Of a stretch of DNA of 8,310 nt, positions 1 through 5,355 are shown piece by piece. This stretch comes from Caldivirga sp. GTDB lineage: Archaea; Thermoproteota; Thermoprotei; Thermoproteales; Thermocladiaceae. The stretch is taken from assembly GCA_028275645.1 (NCBI GenBank), contig JAPWUH010000046.1, positions 1-8,310 on the forward strand, read 5' to 3'. Both the position numbers and the translations under genes were made by a program. Below the pieces are notes generated by a model, which worked only from the letters and a program-made list of their open reading frames with translations, searched no databases and was not told where the DNA came from. How positions within the stretch are numbered: the stretch's first letter is position 1; each line of letters starts with the position of its first letter.

Positions 1-966
1 CGCCTTGGCCTTGCTCATTAATTCACGGAACATGTCGAAGGTTAACTGCTGGTCCGCATCAGACAACGCCTCCCAGGGTTTGGGGTGAACCTCAACGATG
101 AGCATGTCGGCGCCGGCTGCTATGGCCGCTAGGGCGAGTGGTATGACGTACTCCCTCCTTCCTGCTGGGTGGGATGGGTCCACGCAGATGGGTAGGTGGG
201 TTAGCCTCTTAGCAACAACCACGGCGCCCAGGTCCAGTGTGAACCTTGTGGAGTTTTCGAAGGTTCTAATGCCCCTCTCGCAAAGCACCACGTTGCCGTT
301 GCCCTCAAGCATTATGTACTCAGCTGCCTCAAGCCACTCCTCCACGGTGTTGCCCATGCCCCTCTTAAGTAGGACTGGCTTACCGACCCTACCCACCTCC
401 CTGAGTAGGTCGAAGTTCTGGGCGTTCCTGGCGCCCACTTGAAGCATATCCACGTAGCTGGCCACCGTCTCAACCATCCTAGTGTCCATGACCTCGGAGA
501 CCACTGGTAACCCAACCTCATCAGAAACCCTCCTAAGTATCTTCAAACCCTCAACCCCAAGCCCCTGGAAGCTGTATGGGCTTGTCCTAGGCTTAAAGGC
601 GCCACCCCTAAGTAACCTAGCTCCGGCCTCCTTAACAGCCTCGGCTGTTTCCCTCACCTGCTCATAACTCTCCACGGCGCATGGCCCTGCGGCAACCACC
701 ACCTCATCGCCACCCACCCTAACCCCTGAAACATCAATGATACTCCTCTGCCTCCACTGTCTGCTGGCTAATTGGTACCTAGTCTTAACGTTGATTATCA
801 CGGCCCCTGGGTCTATTGACTTGACAAGCCTCTCGTCGACTATGGAGTCAGGCCACGTTACTATTAACTCCTCCCCAAGTATCTTAACCTCCCTGAACCT
901 CACCTTAGCCTTATCCAAGGCTGAGGCCACGTCACTCAGCTTCCCTGGGGTCACCCTTATTATCAT
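1..966 (-). CDS. aroF: DAHP synthase, type I-beta (3' end cut by window edge)
   Basis: 3-Deoxy-D-arabino-heptulosonate 7-phosphate synthase, which condenses PEP with erythrose 4-phosphate as the first step of the cytosolic shikimate pathway. I translated 322 codons from the ATG at 966 with no stop before the edge. Residues 1-65 look like the ferredoxin-like N-terminal domain of Thermotoga-type enzymes; the rest is the TIM barrel. The family signature GGAFKPRTSPYSFQG is at 121-135, with VGARNAQNF near 177-185 and KRG at 201-203. The metal ligands are present: Cys96 in AGPCAVES, His266 in DPSHP, Glu292 in VEVHP and Asp303 in LSD. All four are exactly six residues lower than in the T. maritima enzyme as I recall it (Cys102, His272, Glu298, Asp309; 338 aa), so roughly 10-16 C-terminal residues lie outside the window. 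The gene starts 4 nt after the stop of aroQ-tyrA. In T. maritima the N-terminal domain mediates Tyr/Phe feedback inhibition; the same is possible here but not shown. Confidence 0.96.
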   Translation of the reverse strand, partial: MIIRVTPGKLSDVASALDKAKVRFREVKILGEELIVTWPDSIVDERLVKSIDPGAVIINVKTRYQLASRQWRQRSIIDVSGVRVGGDEVVVAAGPCAVESYEQVRETAEAVKEAGARLLRGGAFKPRTSPYSFQGLGVEGLKILRRVSDEVGLPVVSEVMDTRMVETVASYVDMLQVGARNAQNFDLLREVGRVGKPVLLKRGMGNTVEEWLEAAEYIMLEGNGNVVLCERGIRTFENSTRFTLDLGAVVVAKRLTHLPICVDPSHPAGRREYVIPLALAAIAAGADMLIVEVHPKPWEALSDADQQLTFDMFRELMSKAKA

Positions 967-970
967 GGCC

Positions 971-979
971 TCACCCCTC
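971..979 (-). promoter_or_regulatory. Shine-Dalgarno of DAHP synthase
   Basis: The minus strand reads GAGGGGTGA, then 4 nt, then ATG at 966. GGTGA matches the archaeal anti-Shine-Dalgarno. The site lies in the last codons of the upstream gene and shares its TGA stop (973-971), which fits translational coupling and supports the ATG at 966. Confidence 0.75.
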
Positions 980-1963
980 GATTACCTTACTTAACTCACC
1001 CCTGCTAATCGCCGAATTAACAATGTTAATATACTTAATTACCTCACCCCTAACCTCCCCTGCGTATGGGTTCATTTCCTGTATCTCTTCAACCACGTCA
1101 ATCTGCTCCAGGACCCTCTCAATGGCCCTCATGGTGTACCTTAGGCTATGGGTGGCCACGGCCCCTATGTTGATGTTGCCCAGTTTACCAGCATCCCTAA
1201 GCATCATGTAGAGGGCCAGTAGTGTTAAGTGGTGGGCGACCTGGACGTACGCCATCACCCTATCGTGCGTCTCAGGGTCGCTGATGACAACTGGCTTTAG
1301 GCCTGCAGCCTCAAAAAGCTGCATTGCCATTGGTAGCGAATCCCTACTCGTAACCGATGGTATTAGGATTATCGCCTCACCCCACGTATCCGCCACGTTA
1401 CCGAAGAGTGGGTGTATGCTGAGGTACCTGAAGCCTAACTCCTTAGACTCCTCCTCAATGACCTTGAACATCCTTGACTTAACGGAGAAGGCATCCATCA
1501 AGACCTTACCCCTTAGCTCATCACCGTGGACCTTAATGTAGTTGATGGACTCCTCGGTGGGTTTAGTGGCCAGTATGATTACGTCCGAGTTCGGCAACTC
1601 CTCCCTCATGCTAACCAGTGTTGTGGGTGTGACTGGGCTTAAAGTACCCTTAAGCACCTTACCCAATCTCCCTGAGCCGACCACGGTAACCCTGATGCTG
1701 TACAGGTTCCTCGTCTGCCTCCTGGTGGATGCCCTTACCACGAGTTCAGCTATGCCCCTAGCCGATGCCTCGTCAAACCCAGCCTCAACGAGCCCACTAA
1801 CCCACCTACCAATGACCTCCTCCTCCCTCTCCCTATCCACGGGTGGTATGCCCAGCTTCCTCTTAACGTCACCTATGACCTCGGCTATTAATAGCCTCTT
1901 GGCCAGTAGCCGAATTATCTCATCGTCAACCGCATCAATCTCCTTCCTCAACTGCCACAGCAC
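971..1963 (-). CDS. tyrA: Bifunctional chorismate mutase / prephenate dehydrogenase (AroQ-TyrA fusion)
   Basis: Converts chorismate to prephenate and then oxidatively decarboxylates it toward 4-hydroxyphenylpyruvate and tyrosine. From the GTG at 1963 it is 330 aa. Residues 1-88 are an AroQ-class chorismate mutase: LRKEIDAVDDEI at 5-16, LLAKR ending at Arg23, Lys34, then PVDREREEE at 41-49 and Gln83, matching the active-site set of the E. coli P-protein mutase domain. Residues 90-330 are a TyrA dehydrogenase: nucleotide-binding GSGRLG at 96-101, IHPLFG with His184, and HDRVMAYVQVAHH at 233-245, all family hallmarks. A GTG at 1972 and an ATG at 2002 are also in frame, but they would add residues unlike the family N-terminus and overlap the transketolase. 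The GTG at 1963 has a well-placed Shine-Dalgarno and begins LWQLRKEID, where mutase domains usually begin. Only 1 nt separates it from the transketolase stop, so the genes are surely cotranscribed. The position after beta-2 (Ser118-Met-Arg120) lacks the usual acidic residue, so NADP use is possible. Confidence 0.94.
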   Translation of the reverse strand: MLWQLRKEIDAVDDEIIRLLAKRLLIAEVIGDVKRKLGIPPVDREREEEVIGRWVSGLVEAGFDEASARGIAELVVRASTRRQTRNLYSIRVTVVGSGRLGKVLKGTLSPVTPTTLVSMREELPNSDVIILATKPTEESINYIKVHGDELRGKVLMDAFSVKSRMFKVIEEESKELGFRYLSIHPLFGNVADTWGEAIILIPSVTSRDSLPMAMQLFEAAGLKPVVISDPETHDRVMAYVQVAHHLTLLALYMMLRDAGKLGNINIGAVATHSLRYTMRAIERVLEQIDVVEEIQEMNPYAGEVRGEVIKYINIVNSAISRGELSKVIEG

Positions 1964-1964
1964 A

Positions 1965-3671
1965 CTACTCACCCTTAACCAGCCTAAGAGCCTCCTCAAC
2001 AATCCTCCTGTGGGTTAGGTTCATGTACTCCATCAACTGCCTAGTCGACCTACCTGACCTACCGAAGCCGTTAACCCCAATCATCCTAATGGGCACTGGG
2101 TAACCCTGGGCAACAACCTCAGCCACAGCGGAGCCAACGCCACCGGCTGTGGAATGCTCCTCAACGGTCAACAGTGCCCCAGTCTTCTTAGCCGCCTTAA
2201 TTATGGTGTCCGCGTCTATTGGCTTTAGGGTACTTAGGTTAATTACCATGGCCGACACGCCAAGCTTCCCCAACTCCTCAGCCGCCATTAACGCATCCCA
2301 CAGCACGGGCCCCGAACCCACTATGGCTACGTCATCCCCATCCCTAAGCACGGTTGCCCTACCAATCTTAAACTCCTCATCACCAGTTATCCTGGGTCCG
2401 TAATCCCTTCCAATCCTGACGTAGGCGGGCCCCTGATGCTCCATTAAGGTTAGGATAGCCTTACCCGCCTCGTTGGGGTCGGCCGGAACCACCACGGTCA
2501 TGTTTGGCAACGTCCTCATTAGCGATAGGTCTTCTAGGACCTGGTGTGATGAGCCATCGGCGTAATCACTTAAGCCAGCGTGGGTCCCGATTATCTTGAC
2601 GTTTAGGTTCATCCTAGCCACCGTGTTCCTGATCTGCTCCCAAGCCCTCATCACGAACATTGAGAAGGCTATTGCAACAGGTCTTAAGCCAGCTATGGCT
2701 AGGCCACTGGCCACCCCTATCATGTGCTGCTCAGCTATGCCAACGTCAATGTACCTATCGGGGTACTTTTCCTTAAACCAAATAGCCCTAGTTGAACCAC
2801 CCACGTCGGCTGTGATTACGTAAAGGTCCCTGTACCTTTCACCAGCCTCAAGCAGTGCCTTCCCGACGGCATCCCTCATTGACCCAAAGCCTGGTTCACC
2901 CCCATCGTCAAGTATCCTCTGCCTGCTCGTACCCTCAATCTCGGAAACCCCCCTACCCCTAATCGTCCTTGCGATAATGACCTTTGGGCCGTTGACCCCA
3001 TGGGCCTGGATTAAGGCATCTATCAACCCACCTGGGTCATGGCCATCACACTCTATTACGGCGAATCCGAGGGCCTTGAGCATATCGACGAGTGCCGCCT
3101 TAACCCTCCTTACAGGTCCGTCCAGTTGGACGCCATTGTAATCCACTATTATGTAGAGGTTGCTTAACTTAGCCTCAGCCGCATCCATTAATGCCTCCCA
3201 GGCCTGCCCCTCGTCAAGCTCCCCATCCCCAACCACCACGAAGACGTTGCCTGACGCACCCTTAGCCAATAGCCCCCTCGCTAAGCCCACCGCGGTGCTT
3301 AACCCCTGGGCTAGGCTACCCGTTGACACGGGCACCGTGGGTAGTTTAGCCTCCGGATGGCCTTGAAGTGGGCTCCACGGTTCATTGATCATCATCAACT
3401 CGCTTTTATTAACAACACCCAGTTCGGAGAGTATTGCGTATAGGGCTGGGGCGGCGTGCCCCTTTGACAGTATTATGTAGTCCCTCTTCAACGGGTCCTC
3501 ATCAAAGGCGTTAACGGTTAGATACAGCGTCGCCAGTATGTCCAAGCTTGATAGTGATGAACCCAGGTGCGTGTGCGGATCTATTAGACTTAGGCCTGTT
3601 AATGTTGAACGAGCCCTATCACTTAACTCCCTAATCTTATTAATCAAGTGTGCCTTAGCCCCCCTTACCAT
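1965..3671 (-). CDS. tkt: Transketolase, N- and C-terminal halves in one chain
   Basis: ThDP-dependent transfer of two-carbon ketol units between sugar phosphates. In an organism of this kind its likely job is making erythrose 4-phosphate for DAHP synthase, two genes downstream. At 568 aa it joins the two polypeptides that most archaea encode separately, and it is about 100 residues shorter than bacterial or yeast transketolase. Residues 1-250 are the pyrophosphate-binding half: KGH at 70-72, QGHPE with His105, STGSLAQGLS at 116-125, and the ThDP motif GDGELDEGQ at 148-156 through Asn179. Residues 258-425 are the pyrimidine-binding domain: ITADVGGSTR at 286-295, GIAEQHMIG at 311-319 with Glu314 as the cofactor-activating residue, and DGSSH at 372-376. 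Residues 430-568 are the C-terminal domain. The usual GHPGGSLS reads THLGSSLS at 34-41, with the His kept. The ATG at 3671 is the first start in this frame after the promoter; it has no good Shine-Dalgarno and overlaps the stop of a short upstream frame. 1-Deoxyxylulose-5-phosphate synthase is a related family, but the size and GHPE motif favour transketolase. Confidence 0.95.
   Translation of the reverse strand: MVRGAKAHLINKIRELSDRARSTLTGLSLIDPHTHLGSSLSSLDILATLYLTVNAFDEDPLKRDYIILSKGHAAPALYAILSELGVVNKSELMMINEPWSPLQGHPEAKLPTVPVSTGSLAQGLSTAVGLARGLLAKGASGNVFVVVGDGELDEGQAWEALMDAAEAKLSNLYIIVDYNGVQLDGPVRRVKAALVDMLKALGFAVIECDGHDPGGLIDALIQAHGVNGPKVIIARTIRGRGVSEIEGTSRQRILDDGGEPGFGSMRDAVGKALLEAGERYRDLYVITADVGGSTRAIWFKEKYPDRYIDVGIAEQHMIGVASGLAIAGLRPVAIAFSMFVMRAWEQIRNTVARMNLNVKIIGTHAGLSDYADGSSHQVLEDLSLMRTLPNMTVVVPADPNEAGKAILTLMEHQGPAYVRIGRDYGPRITGDEEFKIGRATVLRDGDDVAIVGSGPVLWDALMAAEELGKLGVSAMVINLSTLKPIDADTIIKAAKKTGALLTVEEHSTAGGVGSAVAEVVAQGYPVPIRMIGVNGFGRSGRSTRQLMEYMNLTHRRIVEEALRLVKGE
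1969..1974 (-). promoter_or_regulatory. Shine-Dalgarno deciding the tyrA start
   Basis: GGGTGA on the minus strand lies 5 nt before the GTG at 1963 and inside the last codons of transketolase. It sits on top of the alternative GTG at 1972 and well downstream of the ATG at 2002, so it favours the 1963 start. Confidence 0.65.
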
Positions 3672-3703
3672 TCCAAGTATTCCACGTGGGTCCCGAATTC
3701 CAT
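3665..3703 (-). CDS. Possible 12-codon leader peptide upstream of transketolase
   Basis: The ATG at 3703 opens a frame reading MEFGTHVEYLEW followed by TAA (3667-3665). It contains one each of Phe, His, Tyr and Trp, the last directly before the stop. The estimated transcription start near 3711 would place the ATG within about 8 nt of the 5' end, as is usual for archaeal first genes. Its end overlaps the transketolase start as ATGGTAA, and transketolase has no strong Shine-Dalgarno of its own, so ribosomes could reach it by termination-reinitiation. I infer a possible aromatic-sensing leader peptide; coding by chance in so short a frame is a real alternative. Confidence 0.35.
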   Translation of the reverse strand: MEFGTHVEYLEW

Positions 3704-3730
3704 ACCAATCTAAGGACCCCCTATACAGTC

Positions 3731-3741
3731 TATATTTTTAA
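3731..3741 (-). promoter_or_regulatory. TATA box of the tkt-tyrA-aroF operon
   Basis: The minus strand reads TTAAAAATATA, preceded by GC. An archaeal start is expected about 25 nt from the box centre, near 3711, 40 nt before the transketolase ATG and 8 nt before the leader ATG. No other AT-rich box lies closer. Confidence 0.6.
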
Positions 3742-3742
3742 G

Positions 3743-3773
3743 CATTACCCATAGGTTAACCATTACCTAACCT
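3743..3773. repeat. Direct repeat and palindrome next to the tkt TATA box (possible operator)
   Basis: CATTACC occurs at 3743-3749 and again at 3761-3767, an 18-nt period. Between them lies the perfect 8-bp palindrome GGTTAACC (3754-3761), and AGGTTA (3753-3758) is mirrored by TAACCT (3768-3773). The cluster directly abuts the TATA box on its upstream side, where archaeal activators and repressors commonly bind. A regulatory role is inferred. Confidence 0.35.
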
Positions 3774-3787
3774 AGGGAGTCTCATAA

Positions 3788-3841
3788 TACCCTCCCATGG
3801 GCCATAGGCGCATCGGCATGTTTCATGAGGGTAAATGGCCC
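3788..3841. repeat. Two interleaved perfect 7-bp inverted repeats
   Basis: TACCCTC (3788-3794) is complementary to GAGGGTA (3827-3833), and GGGCCAT (3799-3805) to ATGGCCC (3835-3841). The arms alternate, so as RNA they could form only a pseudoknot or one stem at a time. They lie between divergent promoters, so they may instead be protein-binding DNA sites. Confidence 0.3.
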
Positions 3842-3864
3842 TGCAGGTCCTTCATTAGGTACGG

Positions 3865-3872
3865 CATAAAAG
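3865..3872 (+). promoter_or_regulatory. Possible TATA box for the 52-codon ORF and the glycosyltransferase
   Basis: CATAAAAG, followed by an A-rich stretch, predicts a transcript starting near 3894, just ahead of the ATG at 3901. A weaker AT-rich site around 4002-4015 could also serve the glycosyltransferase alone. The sequence does not decide between them. Confidence 0.35.
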
Positions 3873-3900
3873 TGAAAAACCCTCAGCCGTAACAGTCCCC

Positions 3901-4059
3901 ATGGATAATGCTGTTAAAGTGGGTATGTGGAGTCTCGCCCAGTGTTTATGTGAATTACCACTCCACAGTCAACCAGCCCAATGGAGGATTCAACCAGCGG
4001 TACTAATAGGGTTAATGCGTAGCCGCCATGAGGTTTACAGCGTGATGAGAAATATGTGA
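3901..4059 (+). CDS. Possible small protein, 52 codons, upstream of the glycosyltransferase
   Basis: An ATG at 3901 opens 52 codons ending in TGA at 4057-4059. The product begins MDNAVKVGMWSLAQCLCEL and is rich in Leu, Arg and Met, with two Cys; I recognise no domain. For a gene: a TATA-like box at the spacing expected for a nearly leaderless transcript, and a stop that overlaps the first bases of the Shine-Dalgarno of the next gene, the layout of a translationally coupled pair. Against: no Shine-Dalgarno of its own, a composition not clearly protein-like, and an 8-bp inverted repeat inside it that could mean the stretch is instead structured leader RNA. Unproven. Confidence 0.27.
   Translation: MDNAVKVGMWSLAQCLCELPLHSQPAQWRIQPAVLIGLMRSRHEVYSVMRNM
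3926..3967. repeat. 8-bp perfect inverted repeat
   Basis: TGTGGAGT (3926-3933) is exactly complementary to ACTCCACA (3960-3967) across a 26-nt loop. It could form a hairpin in the transcript upstream of the glycosyltransferase. There is no T-run after it, so it does not look like a terminator. Confidence 0.35.
3970..3998. repeat. 8-bp direct repeat CAACCAGC, 21-nt period
   Basis: CAACCAGC occurs at 3970-3977 and 3991-3998, two helical turns apart, 72 nt before the glycosyltransferase start. It could be a paired binding site or chance. Confidence 0.3.
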
Positions 4060-4063
4060 GGTG
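4058..4063 (+). promoter_or_regulatory. Shine-Dalgarno deciding the glycosyltransferase start
   Basis: GAGGTG stands 6 nt before the GTG at 4070. The earlier in-frame GTG at 4061 overlaps this site and could not use it, so 4070 is the better start. Confidence 0.7.
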
Positions 4064-4069
4064 GGTGGC

Positions 4070-5323
4070 GTGGGTAATAACGTCCTCGTAACTCACCATT
4101 ACTGGGGGTCACCTGGAGGTGGGCAGTTGGTATGCGCCTCAGCGGCCCTAGCCCTGGAGCACCTTGGGTTTAACCCAGTGTTAACTGGGACCTTTAAGTT
4201 CAACCCAGGTAAGTATATGGATTGGTACGGCATAGACATATCGAGGTACCCAGTAGTCACCTTACCGCTCGGTGGCGTTAAGGCCTTTGGGCTTTGGACT
4301 AGGTTGTTCGTGTGGTACCCGGCGGTTAAGGCTATTAACAGGTACCAGGCCGTGATAATGTTCACGGATGAGGAGACCTATAAGCCGATAGTGCAGTATA
4401 GGGACAGGGGCTTAAGCATAATAGAGTACATACACTTCCCCTTCGAGGTCGTGGTTAACCCAAGGTTTAGGGGAACCGGGTTAGCCTACGGGGAGGACCC
4501 CTATGTTACGGAGAGGTACAGTAGATTCCCGATGAACATATACTGGGGTGTGTTCACTAGGCTACTCCCACACTACATTAGGGAGAACCCGTTTAACGAT
4601 GCAGACCTAGTCCTAACTAACTCAAGGTGGACCGCTGGGGTGGCTAAGATGGTCTACGGTGAGGAGCCCACCGTGCTTAACCCACCAATAGCCCCCAACA
4701 CAGAGATAGTAAGCAAACCAAGGCCCTTCGATGAGAGGGGCAACTGGGTTATCATGCTTGGTAGGTTCAGTGAGGAGAAGAGGTATCATTGGGTTGTGGG
4801 TGAGTTAATGCCCAGGCTACTTAAGGAGGTGGGGCCAGTTAAACTCATCATATTCGGTGGTGCAACAACCAGGACCCAGTTAATGTACATGAACAGGGTC
4901 ATTAACCTAGCCTCAAGGGCTGGTTTAAGGGTTTCAAGGGACCTAAACCAGGAGGCCGACGTCTACGTGATACCCAATGCACCCAGGCAGTTGATAAATG
5001 AGAGGATGGATTCAGGGAGGGTGTTCCTCCACGCAACCATAAATGAGCATTGGGGTATAGCCGTAGCCGAGGCGATGGCGAGGGGCCTACCGGTGGTGGT
5101 CCATAAGAGTGGTGGCACGTGGAGTGACTTGGTTGAGGAGGGCAACACCGGCCTAGGTTACGTTAACGTTGATGAGGCCGTTGACTCAATAGCAAGGCTA
5201 CTCACGGATGCCAAAGCCTGGGGCCATTACTCATCGGCGTCAGTGGTGAAGGCGAGTAGCATAACCCTGCAAAACTTCATATCAAGGTTCAGTGATTTGC
5301 TTAAGAGTAAGGACTTGGCATAA
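4070..5323 (+). CDS. GT4-family (GT-B fold) glycosyltransferase, ALG11-like
   Basis: Probable retaining glycosyltransferase using a nucleotide sugar; 417 aa from the GTG at 4070. The N-terminal half (about 1-190) is the acceptor domain and begins with a beta strand and a glycine-rich loop, VTHHYWGSPGGGQ at 7-19. The C-terminal half is the donor domain: a new Rossmann start with the phosphate-binding GRFSEEKRY at 231-239, FGGAT near 262-266, then NEHWGIAVAEAMARGLPVV at 325-343. The last holds the EX7E pair Glu326/Glu334 typical of GT4, followed by SGGTWSDLVEEGNTG. The NEHxGI wording, the HFPFE segment and the NPP after the linker resemble eukaryotic ALG11, the mannosyltransferase of dolichol-linked oligosaccharide assembly. 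A role in archaeal lipid-linked N-glycan or surface glycan building is therefore likely, but donor and acceptor cannot be read from the sequence. No signal peptide or clear membrane segment, so it is probably cytosolic or peripheral. It stands alone, convergent with the ATPase gene. Confidence 0.88.
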   Translation: MGNNVLVTHHYWGSPGGGQLVCASAALALEHLGFNPVLTGTFKFNPGKYMDWYGIDISRYPVVTLPLGGVKAFGLWTRLFVWYPAVKAINRYQAVIMFTDEETYKPIVQYRDRGLSIIEYIHFPFEVVVNPRFRGTGLAYGEDPYVTERYSRFPMNIYWGVFTRLLPHYIRENPFNDADLVLTNSRWTAGVAKMVYGEEPTVLNPPIAPNTEIVSKPRPFDERGNWVIMLGRFSEEKRYHWVVGELMPRLLKEVGPVKLIIFGGATTRTQLMYMNRVINLASRAGLRVSRDLNQEADVYVIPNAPRQLINERMDSGRVFLHATINEHWGIAVAEAMARGLPVVVHKSGGTWSDLVEEGNTGLGYVNVDEAVDSIARLLTDAKAWGHYSSASVVKASSITLQNFISRFSDLLKSKDLA

Positions 5324-5355
5324 GGGGCTGGGGCATTGGCGTAGGGGCCTTGAGT

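Noticed and set aside
98..994. Several open frames on both strands over the DAHP synthase gene
   Set aside because: The minus-strand frame from 966 carries all DAHP synthase motifs; the others are shadows of it.
1964..2002. Longer tyrA starting at the ATG at 2002
   Set aside because: It would overlap transketolase by 38 nt and add 13 residues before the normal mutase N-terminus; the Shine-Dalgarno at 1974-1969 points to 1963.
1542..2018. 158-codon plus-strand open frame across the tyrA/tkt junction
   Set aside because: Antisense to two well-recognised enzymes, low-complexity composition, no promoter or Shine-Dalgarno.
4042..4048. C-box-like GTGATGA suggesting a C/D box sRNA
   Set aside because: No CTGA D or D' box and no second C' box at suitable spacing downstream.
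4061..4069. Glycosyltransferase start at GTG 4061
   Set aside because: This codon is part of the GAGGTG Shine-Dalgarno that serves the GTG at 4070.
3914..4099. 61-codon minus-strand frame in the divergent region
   Set aside because: It overlaps the glycosyltransferase start, has no TATA box or Shine-Dalgarno, and matches no family I recognise.
5324..5355. Terminator between the convergent glycosyltransferase and ATPase genes
   Set aside because: G-rich with no run of five or more T on either strand and no stable stem; an imperfect GGCATAAGGGGC/GGCGTAGGGGCC repeat is all that is visible.
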